DNA from: Clostridiales bacterium
GTDB taxonomy: Bacteria; Bacillota; Clostridia; Lachnospirales; Lachnospiraceae
NCBI GenBank assembly: GCA_012520645.1
Contig: JAAYNV010000027.1
Span: forward strand, 62,001-126,000
Length of the DNA stretch: 64,000 nucleotides
Reading direction: 5' to 3'
Under the pieces are notes generated by a model. It was not told the origin of the DNA, did not search any database, and worked only from the letters and a program-made list of their open reading frames with translations. Both the position numbers and the translations under genes were made by a program. Within the stretch, counting starts at the first letter, position 1, and each line of letters opens with the position of its first letter. Below, piece by piece: positions 50,740 to 60,824 of the stretch.

Positions 50740-51405
50740 ATGGATAAAAAAGAAATATTTGCAAAAGTAGACCACACGCTGCTACAGCAGAATGCAACAT
50801 GGGAGGAAATCAGGCAGATCTGTGAGGATGCCATGGCATATCAGACGGCATCCGTCTGCATTCCACCCTCTTATGTGAAACAGGCGAAGGAATATGTAGG
50901 AGATAAAATGGCAGTCTGCACGGTCATTGGCTTTCCAAATGGCTATAATACGACAGCAGTCAAGGAATTTGAGACAAGAGATGCTATCGCAAACGGTGCT
51001 TCGGAAATTGATATGGTCATCAATATCGGATGGGTAAAAGATAAGCGATATGATTTGGTGGAAGAAGAGATACGCATTTTGAAAAAAGCATGCGGCAATC
51101 TGGTGCTCAAGGTCATTATCGAAACATGTCTTTTAACCGAAGAAGAAAAGATTAAGATGTGTGAGATCGTGACCAGGGCAGGAGCGGATTATATTAAAAC
51201 CTCCACCGGTTTTTCTTCGGCAGGAGCCACCTTTGAAGATGTGGCATTGTTTGCAGGACATGTGGGAAAAGACGTAAAGATTAAAGTGGCAGGAGGAATT
51301 TCCTCTTTTGCGGATGCAAAGCGTTTTATAGAGCTTGGTGCCGGCAGACTTGGAACGAGCCGTATTGTAAAGCTTGCAAAGAATGAGCAGACGAGCGGAT
51401 ATTAA
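50740..51405 (+). CDS. deoC: Deoxyribose-phosphate aldolase
   Basis: [62 protein letters not shown]. Confidence 0.95.
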   Translation: MDKKEIFAKVDHTLLQQNATWEEIRQICEDAMAYQTASVCIPPSYVKQAKEYVGDKMAVCTVIGFPNGYNTTAVKEFETRDAIANGASEIDMVINIGWVKDKRYDLVEEEIRILKKACGNLVLKVIIETCLLTEEEKIKMCEIVTRAGADYIKTSTGFSSAGATFEDVALFAGHVGKDVKIKVAGGISSFADAKRFIELGAGRLGTSRIVKLAKNEQTSGY

Positions 51406-51428
51406 GCACAGGTCATGGGGAAAAGGAA

Positions 51429-52268
51429 ATGAAAGATCTGGAAATCATAAAGAGGCTGATTGGAGAACGTGTAACGGAAGAACAGCTTAAAAATGTAGAC
51501 TGTTTTTTGCAGAAAAATCTTGGATTGTTCATTCCTTCGCTTGGAGTATGCGGTTATGCACAGCAGAAGGGACATACGCATCCTGCGTATATGGTGGTCA
51601 TTTATTTTGCGGATACCCGTACTAAAATAAGTCATTATCCTGCAGTGATTTATTCGCCTGGTATACCGCACGATGATGAACCGGATCTGCATTATTATTG
51701 TATTATGATCGAACCGGAATTTTTTGAGAGTCAGTATGCACTATATTCCGGTGAAAAGTTTGAGCAACAGGTTCTGGAATTTGAAATTTGTTCGGATATT
51801 TTGAAAATGTTAAACACCTTTGCTTTTGAATGCAGCAAGCGTATGCCAAATTTTGAGATTACACTGGATGCGCATGCGACAGTCATCACGCATTGGATTA
51901 TCCGGAGCATTTTAGGAGAAAGCTTTCAGATGCGTGCCATATCTTCGGATTATTCTGTGGCAAGAGCACAGCATTTTATGGAACAGCACTATTCGGAAAA
52001 GATAACGGTGAAGGAGCTGGCAGAGCTTGGTTATATGTCGGTTTCCAGTCTGAACCGGAAGTTTAAGAAGGAAACTGACAGGACACCGATGGAATATTTG
52101 ATTGAATTGCGGATTGAAAAATCCAAGAAAATGCTGCGCCGCAGAAATACTTCCATGGCGGATATTGCTATACACTGTGGTTTCAACACGAGTGCACATT
52201 TTTCAGCCTGCTTTTACAAACATACAGGGAAAACGCCATCAGAGTATCAATCCAGATATGTTGAATAA
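51429..52268 (+). CDS. AraC family transcriptional regulator
   Basis: C-terminal HTH: ITVKELAELGYMSVSSLNRKFKKETDRTPMEYLIELRIEKSKKMLRR...IAIHCGFNTSAHFSACFYKHTGKTPSEYQ. Confidence 0.92.
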   Translation: MKDLEIIKRLIGERVTEEQLKNVDCFLQKNLGLFIPSLGVCGYAQQKGHTHPAYMVVIYFADTRTKISHYPAVIYSPGIPHDDEPDLHYYCIMIEPEFFESQYALYSGEKFEQQVLEFEICSDILKMLNTFAFECSKRMPNFEITLDAHATVITHWIIRSILGESFQMRAISSDYSVARAQHFMEQHYSEKITVKELAELGYMSVSSLNRKFKKETDRTPMEYLIELRIEKSKKMLRRRNTSMADIAIHCGFNTSAHFSACFYKHTGKTPSEYQSRYVE

Positions 52269-52358
52269 ATTTTGAAAAACAGTGACTGTATTGTGATATA
52301 AAAAATCTCCCGGGCGGATTAAAATAGCTGTAAAATCATGGAAGGGAGAGAGTATAAA

Positions 52359-52775
52359 ATGACGAAAGAAGAAATATTTCAGTTAATGAATGAAAATCCT
52401 GCGTTTCATCTTGCTACGGAGGAGGATGGACAGCCCAGAGTCAGAGGGATGCTTTTGTACCGTGCGGATGAAAACGGGATTATTTTTCATACTGCATCCT
52501 GCAAGGATGTATTCAAACAGATTCAGAAAAATCCAAGGGTAGAAATGTGCTTTTTCGGTAAGGGAGTGCAGGTCAGAGTCACAGGCGTTCTTAAACATCT
52601 GGAAGATGAGTCGTTAAAAGCAGAGATATTTGCCCATCCGACCAGAAAGTTCCTGCAGGCATGGAAGGAAATGGGAGTGGATGACATGCTGGAGGTATTT
52701 TGCCTGAAAGGCGGCGAGGCAGTCACCTGGACGATGGAGACGAATTTCAATGAAAAGGAGCCGGTGCAGTTGTAA
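52359..52775 (+). CDS. Pyridoxamine 5'-phosphate oxidase family protein
   Basis: FQLMNENPAFHLATEEDGQPRVRGMLLYRADENGIIFHTASCKDVFKQIQKNPRVEMCF. Confidence 0.87.
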   Translation: MTKEEIFQLMNENPAFHLATEEDGQPRVRGMLLYRADENGIIFHTASCKDVFKQIQKNPRVEMCFFGKGVQVRVTGVLKHLEDESLKAEIFAHPTRKFLQAWKEMGVDDMLEVFCLKGGEAVTWTMETNFNEKEPVQL

Positions 52776-52828
52776 GCAGAAAATAAGACCAAAGTCACAC
52801 CAGCTTTATTATGAAAATAGAGAATCGG

Positions 52829-52877
52829 GAAAACCCGCATAAACTTTGATTAAATCAACGTTTATGCGGGCTTTTCA
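52829..52877. terminator. Bidirectional terminator
   Basis: GAAAA-CCCGCATAAAC-tttgattaaatcaac-GTTTATGCGGG-CTTTTC between the flavin gene (+) and tRNA-Thr (-). Confidence 0.75.
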
Positions 52878-52882
52878 TGTAA

Positions 52883-52954
52883 GCTGAAAATGGGACTCGA
52901 ACCCACGACCCCTTCATTACGAGTGAAGTGCTCTACCAACTGAGCTATTTCAGC
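52883..52954 (-). tRNA. tRNA-Thr (anticodon CGU)
   Basis: Reverse complement GCTGAAATAGCTCAGTTGGTAGAGCACTTCACTCGTAATGAAGGGGTCGTGGGTTCGAGTCCCATTTTCAGC folds as a cloverleaf; anticodon loop CTCGTAA. Confidence 0.93.
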
Positions 52955-53198
52955 TTGTCAGAATATTTTCGACAAATGATATTATATCCATTTTAGGTGC
53001 ATTTTGCAAGGGATTTTATAAAATCATTATAAATAGGTTGATTATACGAAATAAACTGCCGAAATAAAATACAGAACAAAATATTCAGATAAATAATAGA
53101 ATATGTAAAAGAAGTTGCAAAATAATGAACAGTGTAGTATAATAAAAATAGTAAAAAAGAACTACACTTGATTCAGATAGGGGAAGGCAGGGGATTTT

Positions 53199-53432
53199 AT
53201 GACATCGGTATCTATATTACTCAATACCACGGAAAAAGCGATTACTTTTATCAAAGATGTCTCAAAATACTCTGAGAACATGGATATGGAAGCGGGCAGG
53301 ACTTTTATTGATGCAAAATCCATGCTTGGAATCTTCAGTCTGGATCTGAAAAACCCGGTGACGCTTCATATTCATGCAGATGGTGCGAGAGCGGATGAAA
53401 TTGTGGACGAATTAAATAAATATCGCTGTTAA
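53199..53432 (+). CDS. HPr family phosphocarrier-like protein lacking the catalytic His
   Basis: FIDAKSMLGIFSLDLKNPVTLHIHADGARADEIVDELNKY matches HPr; the GLHARPA segment is absent. Confidence 0.8.
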   Translation: MTSVSILLNTTEKAITFIKDVSKYSENMDMEAGRTFIDAKSMLGIFSLDLKNPVTLHIHADGARADEIVDELNKYRC

Positions 53433-53448
53433 AAATAAGTGGAAGGGG

Positions 53449-53697
53449 TTGATTATCGCATACGGACAAGAAAGTACTTTCAGGGTATCATCGGTTATTT
53501 TAGTTCCCAAGCTTCACTATCAGGGGAACAAAAGACAGGAACAGAAGGAGGAACCAAAAAAGGCAGCATCTTTTCAGGATATTTTGAATAAGGCTACCGG
53601 GGCAGGAGAAGAAATCAATGATTGTGTAACAAGAGGTTATACAAGATATGGTGGAAGCTGTGAATTCTTATATGTAAAAAGAGAATATCGGCGCTAA
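53449..53697 (+). CDS. Hypothetical protein
   Basis: 82 aa ORF from TTG just after the HPr-like gene and before a terminator. Confidence 0.45.
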   Translation: MIIAYGQESTFRVSSVILVPKLHYQGNKRQEQKEEPKKAASFQDILNKATGAGEEINDCVTRGYTRYGGSCEFLYVKREYRR

Positions 53698-53703
53698 AAA
53701 AGT

Positions 53704-53763
53704 GAGTATCGCATAATAAGTAGTTTTCACATGAAAGCAGCTTATCGTGCGATACTCTTTTTT
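53704..53763 (+). terminator. Rho-independent terminator
   Basis: GAGTATCGCAtaATAAG...CTTATcgTGCGATACTC then TTTTTT. Confidence 0.75.
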
Positions 53764-53894
53764 GGATACACTTTGTCCGGTTCATGAAAGTGCAGAATGG
53801 AAATAGAAGTTGCAGAAAGCAAGAATGGTTCGTATAATATAAAATATATGCAATAAGAAGAAAAGACCTAACGGTGAGGAGGAAAAGAAAAAGG

Positions 53895-54743
53895 ATGAGT
53901 ATTGGAAAAAAAATAGGATATGGGTTCCTGTCGGTTGTCCCATTTTTTGGAATGCTGTTCACACAGCTTATGGTAACGGTAGGTATTATGATACTTCTGG
54001 CAGTCAGTATGATGTACCAGGATGGCAGCGGGGAGCTGATGGGTTATATTGCAAGAGCCGGAATGCTCATTATGAATGACTACTATATAGAAACGATCAT
54101 GGCGACACAGATTGTATCGCTTTTCATTTTTGGATTGTGGTATTATCTGGCATTTGTACGAAAAGAGGAAAGAATTGATACAAAACCGCTATGGAGTGTC
54201 AAAAATCTGGTGAGTTTTTTGATGATCGGCTTCAGTGTCTATCTGTTTATAACGTTCTATATGGAAGTGGTGAATCTGTGTTTGCCAAAGCTTATGGAAG
54301 AGTATATGCAGCTTATAGATATGAGCCGTATTGCGGAATTGTCAGTGGTCAGTACGATTGCTTCAATAGTGCTTGCACCGTTAGGGGAGGAAACGGTATT
54401 TCGGGGACTTACCATGAAGTATCTGAGAAAGGCAGGCGCTGGATTCTGGGTTGCCAATATCATACAGGCGGCATTGTTTGGAGCGCTGCATTTAAACTGG
54501 GTACAAAGCAGTTATGCTTTTGGACTTGGCATCTTTCTGGGGTGTATGGGGAGACGTTTTCGAACGCTTGCGGCTCCGATGCTCCTTCATATGATTTTTA
54601 ATTTTTACGGAACTTATGTCGCAGTACTTATGGAAGATATGCCGGAAAATATCTGGCTGAAATTTTTGATTGCGCCGGTGGCTGTAGTGCTTGCTTTTAT
54701 CGCTTTCAAATGGATGGGAAGGGTAGAGGAACCGGTCGGATGA
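53895..54743 (+). CDS. CPBP family intramembrane glutamic endopeptidase
   Basis: EETVFRGLTMKYLRKAG; FGALHLNW; MLLHMIFNF. Confidence 0.88.
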   Translation: MSIGKKIGYGFLSVVPFFGMLFTQLMVTVGIMILLAVSMMYQDGSGELMGYIARAGMLIMNDYYIETIMATQIVSLFIFGLWYYLAFVRKEERIDTKPLWSVKNLVSFLMIGFSVYLFITFYMEVVNLCLPKLMEEYMQLIDMSRIAELSVVSTIASIVLAPLGEETVFRGLTMKYLRKAGAGFWVANIIQAALFGALHLNWVQSSYAFGLGIFLGCMGRRFRTLAAPMLLHMIFNFYGTYVAVLMEDMPENIWLKFLIAPVAVVLAFIAFKWMGRVEEPVG

Positions 54744-54759
54744 TTTCCGACCGGTGTTT

Positions 54760-55567
54760 TTAAAGGTGTTTTTTATACCAATGTTCGATCTGTTGAATGC
54801 ACTGATATAGAAACATCGCAATCAGACATAGGATCAGGATGGAGGTAATGACGAGGTTGAGCTGGAAGACCTGACTTCCATAAATGATCAGATAGCCAAG
54901 CCCCCGTCTGGCAGCCAGAAATTCTCCGATGATGACACCGACCAGTGCCAGCCCGATATTCACTTTCATAGTACTGAGGATTGTCGGTATACTGCCGGGA
55001 AGAATGACTTTTTTGTATACATCCTTCTTTTTTCCGCCGAGTGTATAGATAAGTTTTATTTTTTCTTCGTCTACTTGCCTGAAACCGGTGTAAAGACTGA
55101 TAATACAGCCGAACAGGGCAACGGAAATGCCTGCTACGATGATCGTTGTCATTCCGGTTCCAAGCCAGACGATAAAGAGCGGAGCCAGAGCGGATTTCGG
55201 CAGACTGTTTAAGATGACAAGGTAGGGTTCTAATATTTCAGAGGCACTTTTGGAATACCAGAGCAAGGTGGCACATAGGATACCAATAAGAATCACTAAA
55301 AGAAAGCTGAGTACGGTTTCACATAGTGTAATACCAAGGTTTGAAAACAGTGTGCCGTCTTTCAACATGGTAATAAAGCAGATCGCAATACGGCTGGGAC
55401 TGCTGAAAAAGAAGCCGTCGATCAGACCAAAAGTGACGGCAAGCTCCCAGAGAATGAGAAAAGCCGCGAGTAAAAAAAGACGGGACAGGCGGATAGAGGT
55501 ATGGTGCTTTTTATGTGCTAACAGAAAGGATTCTTGTGCAGAAAGTTCAGCTTTTTTGTTTTTTCAT
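54760..55567 (-). CDS. SsuC/TauC-like ABC transporter permease, frameshifted near the start codon
   Basis: ORF 54760..55368 lacks its N-terminus. Upstream same-frame sequence encodes AELSAQESFLLAHKKHHTSIRLSRLFLLAAFLILWELAVTFGLIDGFFFSSPSRIAICFIT without ATG/GTG/TTG. ATG at 55567 (ATGAAAAAACAAAAAAGC) is out of frame by one nt. Confidence 0.85.
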
Positions 55568-56327
55568 TGGATAACTCCTCCCACAATTGATTAAAATATG
55601 CACCGAATTCGGGAGCTTTTCTGGCTGCAAGCGGGGAGTCGTCGGCAAGGGTCAGGTGGATGTTAACTTCCGCTTTGACAGAAGCAGGTCGGGCAGAGAG
55701 GACGAGCACACGGTCGGCAATACTGATGGCTTCGGAAAGGTCATGTGTAATGAGAATTGCTGTTTTACCGGATTGGCGGATAATATGGCAAATGTCTGCA
55801 GAAACCGTCAGTCTGGTCTGGTAATCCAGAGCACTGAATGGTTCATCCAAAAGCAGAATTTCAGGGTCAAGGGAGAGGGTGCGTATAAGTGCGGCACGCT
55901 GCCGCATACCGCCGGAAAGTTCGCTTGGTTTTTTGTGGCGGAAGGCATAAAGACCATAATCTTTTAACAGCTGATCGACATGCTCTTTGTTTTTGCTGGT
56001 CAGTTTTTTCTGGATTTCCAGACCAAGAATAATATTCCGGTAAACGCTTCGCCATTCAAAAAGATGATCATGCTGCAGCATATACCCGATTCGTGGATAG
56101 TGGATAGAGCCATCCGGATTCTGGAAGGAGATGGTTCCATTTTCCGGTTCCGACAGTTTGGCAATGATATTGAGCAGGGTGGATTTCCCGCAGCCGCTTG
56201 GACCGACCAGTGCCAGAAATTCGCCGTTTTTTACTTGAAATGTAATGCTTTTCAGGGCGGGGATTTCACCGGTTAAGCTGTGATAAGAGAAGTCGATGCC
56301 TTTTAGAGTAAGGAGTGGTTCGTTCAT
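55518..56327 (-). CDS. SsuB/TauB-like ABC transporter ATP-binding protein
   Basis: GPSGCGKSTLLNIIAKLSEPENG; LSGGMRQRAALIRTLSLDPEILLLDEPFSALD. Confidence 0.93.
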   Translation of the reverse strand: MNEPLLTLKGIDFSYHSLTGEIPALKSITFQVKNGEFLALVGPSGCGKSTLLNIIAKLSEPENGTISFQNPDGSIHYPRIGYMLQHDHLFEWRSVYRNIILGLEIQKKLTSKNKEHVDQLLKDYGLYAFRHKKPSELSGGMRQRAALIRTLSLDPEILLLDEPFSALDYQTRLTVSADICHIIRQSGKTAILITHDLSEAISIADRVLVLSARPASVKAEVNIHLTLADDSPLAARKAPEFGAYFNQLWEELSNEKTKKLNFLHKNPFC

Positions 56328-56476
56328 GGCGTCCCCCTTCGTTTCAATATATCATATACTATGTCATTTTTTGCTTTTTTGTGCCCAGAGTGGTACTTTT
56401 TTATTTACTTTATTGCAATGAAGTGCGATATATGTTAATATCAAGTTCAGATTTAATAAACTTGGAGGATTGTTTT

Positions 56477-57871
56477 ATGGCACAGCTTTGGGGAGGACGT
56501 TTTACAAAAGAGACGGACAAGCTCGTCTATAACTTTAATGCGTCCATTTCGTTTGATCGGAAATTTTATAAACAGGATATAGAGGGTAGTGTTGCCCATG
56601 TTACCATGCTTGCAAAGCAGGGCATTCTTACGCAAGAGGAGAAAAATTCAATTCTGGAGGGATTGCATGGAATTCTTCAGGATGTGGAAAGCGGAAAATT
56701 GGAGATTACAGATGAATATGAAGATATTCACAGTTTTGTAGAAGCGAATCTGATCGACCGGATCGGGGAGGCAGGGAAAAAACTTCATACAGGCAGGAGC
56801 CGCAATGATCAGGTGGCACTGGATATGAAGCTTTATACGAGAGCGGAACTTGTGCAGACGGCGGAACTTGTAGAGGAACTTTTAAAGGTACTGCTGGCTA
56901 TGATGGAAGAGCATCTGGATACGTATATGCCTGGATTTACCCATCTGCAGAAAGCACAACCGATCACGCTGGCTCATCATCTGGGGGCTTATTTTGAAAT
57001 GTTTAAGAGGGACATGCAGCGGCTTCAGGATATTTATGAGAGGATGAATTACTGTCCGCTCGGCTCCGGGGCACTGGCAGGCACGACCTATCCGTTAGAC
57101 AGAGAGTATACAGCTAAACTGCTTGGCTTTTATGGTCCGACTTTAAACAGTATGGATTCGGTTGCAGACAGGGATTATGTCATCGAATTTCTGGCAGCAA
57201 TGTCCACGATTATGATGCACTTAAGCCGCTTTAGTGAGGAAATTATTATCTGGAATTCCAATGAATACCGTTTTGTGGAGATTGATGATGCGTACTCTAC
57301 CGGGAGCAGTATTATGCCGCAGAAGAAGAATCCTGATATTGCAGAATTGGTACGGGGAAAGACCGGAAGAGTCTATGGTGCACTTACGTCCCTGCTTACT
57401 ACGATGAAGGGACTTCCGCTTGCTTACAATAAGGACATGCAGGAGGATAAGGAGATGGCATTTGATGCCATGGATACTGTAAAGGGATGTCTGGCGTTGT
57501 TTACAGGTATGCTTAGAACGATGAAGTTCAGAAAGGATGTTATGGCAAAGAGTGCCATGAACGGTTTTACCAACGCCACTGATGCAGCGGACTATCTGGT
57601 AGGAAAAGGTGTTCCATTTCGCGATGCACATAGCATTATTGGAAAACTTGTGTTATACTGTATAGAAAAGGATACTAGCATTGATGCACTGGAACTTTCA
57701 GAACTGAAAGAAATCTGTCCTGTATTCGAAGAGGATATTTATGATGCGGTCAGTTTAAAAACCTGCGTGGAGAAACGGCTTACGATTGGTGCTCCGGGGC
57801 AGGAAATGATGAAAAAGGCAATCGCAGAGGGCAGAAAATTTTTGGAGAGCAGCTGGCTGTTTGGGAAATAA
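56477..57871 (+). CDS. argH: Argininosuccinate lyase
   Basis: MAQLWGGRFTKETDKLVYNFNASI; GSSIMPQKKNPDIAELVRGKTGRVYG; RBS CTTGGAGGA. Confidence 0.96.
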   Translation: MAQLWGGRFTKETDKLVYNFNASISFDRKFYKQDIEGSVAHVTMLAKQGILTQEEKNSILEGLHGILQDVESGKLEITDEYEDIHSFVEANLIDRIGEAGKKLHTGRSRNDQVALDMKLYTRAELVQTAELVEELLKVLLAMMEEHLDTYMPGFTHLQKAQPITLAHHLGAYFEMFKRDMQRLQDIYERMNYCPLGSGALAGTTYPLDREYTAKLLGFYGPTLNSMDSVADRDYVIEFLAAMSTIMMHLSRFSEEIIIWNSNEYRFVEIDDAYSTGSSIMPQKKNPDIAELVRGKTGRVYGALTSLLTTMKGLPLAYNKDMQEDKEMAFDAMDTVKGCLALFTGMLRTMKFRKDVMAKSAMNGFTNATDAADYLVGKGVPFRDAHSIIGKLVLYCIEKDTSIDALELSELKEICPVFEEDIYDAVSLKTCVEKRLTIGAPGQEMMKKAIAEGRKFLESSWLFGK

Positions 57872-57955
57872 AACGATAGTGAACCGCGAAGAATGCCGGG
57901 AAGGTGAAGCGGTCCTTATAAATGAAAAATGAAAAAGATGTGAGGAGATTGAAAA

Positions 57956-59041
57956 ATGAGTGAAAAACTGAAAGTGGGTATCTTAGGTGGCACAGGTATG
58001 GTAGGACAGAGATTCATCGCTCTGTTGGAGAAGCATCCGTGGTTTGAGGTGACTACGATCGCGGCAAGTCCGAGGTCTGCCGGAAAAACTTATGAAGAGG
58101 CAGTAGGAGGCAGATGGAAAATGGACACTCCGATGCCGGAAGCCGTTAAAAATATTGTTGTCATGAATGTCAATGAAGTAGAGAAAGTAGCTGCGGAAGT
58201 GGATTTTGTATTCAGTGCCGTAGACATGACCAAAGAAGAGATTAAGAAAATTGAAGAAGAGTATGCAAAGACAGAGACTCCGGTTGTGTCCAATAACAGT
58301 GCACACAGATGGACACCGGACGTACCGATGGTGGTTCCGGAAATCAATCCGCAGCATATGAAGGTCATCGAGTTCCAGAAGAAACGTCTTGGCACGACAA
58401 GAGGTTTCGTAGCGGTAAAACCAAACTGCTCCATTCAGTCCTATGCTCCGGTATTAACTGCATGGAAGGAGTTTGAACCGTATGAAGTAGTTGCTACGAC
58501 ATATCAGGCAATTTCCGGTGCCGGAAAAACGTTCAAAGACTGGCCGGAAATGGAAGGCAATATTATTCCGTACATTGGCGGGGAAGAAGAAAAGAGCGAG
58601 AAGGAACCGCTTCGTATCTGGGGTGAAATCAAAGACGGTGTAATTGTTCCGGCAAAGAGTCCGGTTATTACATGCCAGTGTATCAGAGTACCGGTATTAA
58701 ACGGTCATACAGCCGCTGTATTTGTAAAATTTAAAAAGCAGCCGACCAAGGAACAGCTGATCGAAAAACTGGTGAACTTTAAAGGGGTACCGCAGGAGCT
58801 TGAGCTGCCAAGCGCACCGAAGCAGTTTATCCAGTATCTTGAGGAGGACAACCGTCCCCAGGTGGCAATGGATGTAAATTTTGAAAATGGTATGGGAGTC
58901 AGTGTGGGACGTCTGAGAGAGGATACCGTATATGATTGGAAATTTGTTGGATTATCCCACAATACAGTCAGAGGAGCAGCAGGCGGAGCCGTGCTTTGTG
59001 CAGAACTGTTAAAGGCACAGGGGTATATTACAAAAAAGTAA
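57956..59041 (+). CDS. asd: Aspartate-semialdehyde dehydrogenase
   Basis: KVGILGGTGMVGQRFIALLEKHPWFEVTTIAASPRSAGK; KPNCSIQSYAPVL; NGHTAAVFVKFK. Confidence 0.95.
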   Translation: MSEKLKVGILGGTGMVGQRFIALLEKHPWFEVTTIAASPRSAGKTYEEAVGGRWKMDTPMPEAVKNIVVMNVNEVEKVAAEVDFVFSAVDMTKEEIKKIEEEYAKTETPVVSNNSAHRWTPDVPMVVPEINPQHMKVIEFQKKRLGTTRGFVAVKPNCSIQSYAPVLTAWKEFEPYEVVATTYQAISGAGKTFKDWPEMEGNIIPYIGGEEEKSEKEPLRIWGEIKDGVIVPAKSPVITCQCIRVPVLNGHTAAVFVKFKKQPTKEQLIEKLVNFKGVPQELELPSAPKQFIQYLEEDNRPQVAMDVNFENGMGVSVGRLREDTVYDWKFVGLSHNTVRGAAGGAVLCAELLKAQGYITKK

Positions 59042-59070
59042 AAAAATGAGGGTATGGAGGAAGGTACGTC

Positions 59071-60792
59071 ATGGATGAACTGCACTATCAGATTGATTTG
59101 TTATCAGCTATGAATCAGAAACTTGGCAGTAATGAAAAGATGTATCGTGCAATCTTCGATACCTCCATGAATGCCTTTCTCTATTATAGCTTTGAGGAAG
59201 ACAGACTGGAGATTTTGGGGAATTGGGAGCATTTTTTTAATGTGGAGATCACGTCATTAAAAGATATTACAAGAATTTATGATCTGGTTGAGGAAAAATA
59301 TATATTTCCGCTTAGGGATGCCATCTTCCTCGAAAAGACCGGAAAAGAGTGTGTGACACAGGAATGCCGGAGTGCGGATGGCAAAATCTGGATGGAATGT
59401 GAGGTAACCGTGTCTTACGAGTGCGGCAGTATACCGTCGGAAAAGGTCATTCGTTTCCGGGATATTACAAAATTTAAGCGCCAGAATGATGAACTGTCTT
59501 ATCTGGCTTATTATGATGTCCTGACAGGTCTGTATAACCGGAATTATTTCATACGGATTTTAAGTGACTGGATCGGTCAGGCGAAGGAAGAAAATGCCGT
59601 TGTCAGTGTCCTGTTTGCGGACATTGATGATTTTCGAAAAATAAATGATGGTATGGGAATGATTGTGGGAGACGATCTGGTACAGCAGGTAGGTCAGTTC
59701 CTTGGAGAACTGCGGGAGGATAAGGTTATTGTTTCGCATTTTAACAGTGATCTTTACTGCATTGCCATATATAATCCATGTGGAACGAGAAGTGTGGAAC
59801 ACATTTACCATACGATCAAAGAGCGGATGAAATTCCCTTTTGTGTTGGCAGAGGGTGGAGAATTGAATATTTCGATCAGTGTCGGTGTGGCAGAATTTCC
59901 TGAGGCAGGCAACAGTGCAATCGAACTGATTAATTGCGCTGAAATTGTCATGTTCAAGGCAAAGAACAAAGGAAAAGCACGGATACAGTATTTTGATGCA
60001 CCGATCTTAAATGAATTCCTGAAAAATGTGGAAATGGAAAATAAGCTGAAAAATGCAATTGCAGAGGACAGCTTTGTTCTCTATTATCAGCCGCAGTATG
60101 ATGTGAAGACCGGAAAGATGCGAGGGGTAGAGGCGCTGGTAAGATGGAAGGATAAAAGCGGAAAGATGATTAGTCCGGCAGAGTTTATCCCGGTTGCAGA
60201 GAAGAGCGGTCTGATTGTACCGATTGGAAACTGGGTGCTGCGGAAAAGCATTTCCACATTTGCGGGGTGGAAGGAAAAATATGATTATGATATGATTCTG
60301 TCCATTAATATTTCGGCAATCCAGTACAAAAAGCAGGATTTTGTATCAAAATTAATGTCTCTGTTGAATGAATATGGTGTCGAATCAAGAGAGATTGAAT
60401 TGGAGATTACGGAAAGCATATTAATTGATGATTTTGAGGAAATTACAAGGAAGATGCATGCGCTTAGGGAGTATGGGATACGAGTGTCTATGGATGACTT
60501 CGGAACGGGGTATTCCTCCCTGTCTTATTTAAAGGGGTTGCCGATTGATACGCTGAAAATTGACAAATCCTTTATTGATACTCTTACAACAGACGAGGCG
60601 ACCAAGACGATTACAGAGGCTATGATCAGTATGGTGAAAAAGCTGGGCTTGGAAACGGTCGCAGAGGGTGTGGAGACAGCAGATCAGCTTGCCTATTTAA
60701 AGTCCATTGACTGCGATAATATTCAGGGCTTTTTACTGGGAAGACCGATGCCCGAGGCTGAATTGGAAAATGTCATAAAAAATCAGATATAA
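59071..60792 (+). CDS. PAS-GGDEF-EAL protein with degenerate GGDEF and intact EAL domain
   Basis: GGDEF-domain region [30 protein letters not shown]...[16 protein letters not shown] region [62 protein letters not shown]. Confidence 0.92.
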   Translation: MDELHYQIDLLSAMNQKLGSNEKMYRAIFDTSMNAFLYYSFEEDRLEILGNWEHFFNVEITSLKDITRIYDLVEEKYIFPLRDAIFLEKTGKECVTQECRSADGKIWMECEVTVSYECGSIPSEKVIRFRDITKFKRQNDELSYLAYYDVLTGLYNRNYFIRILSDWIGQAKEENAVVSVLFADIDDFRKINDGMGMIVGDDLVQQVGQFLGELREDKVIVSHFNSDLYCIAIYNPCGTRSVEHIYHTIKERMKFPFVLAEGGELNISISVGVAEFPEAGNSAIELINCAEIVMFKAKNKGKARIQYFDAPILNEFLKNVEMENKLKNAIAEDSFVLYYQPQYDVKTGKMRGVEALVRWKDKSGKMISPAEFIPVAEKSGLIVPIGNWVLRKSISTFAGWKEKYDYDMILSINISAIQYKKQDFVSKLMSLLNEYGVESREIELEITESILIDDFEEITRKMHALREYGIRVSMDDFGTGYSSLSYLKGLPIDTLKIDKSFIDTLTTDEATKTITEAMISMVKKLGLETVAEGVETADQLAYLKSIDCDNIQGFLLGRPMPEAELENVIKNQI

Positions 60793-60824
60793 ATAAAAGA
60801 TATATAGTAATGGTGGGAATAACT

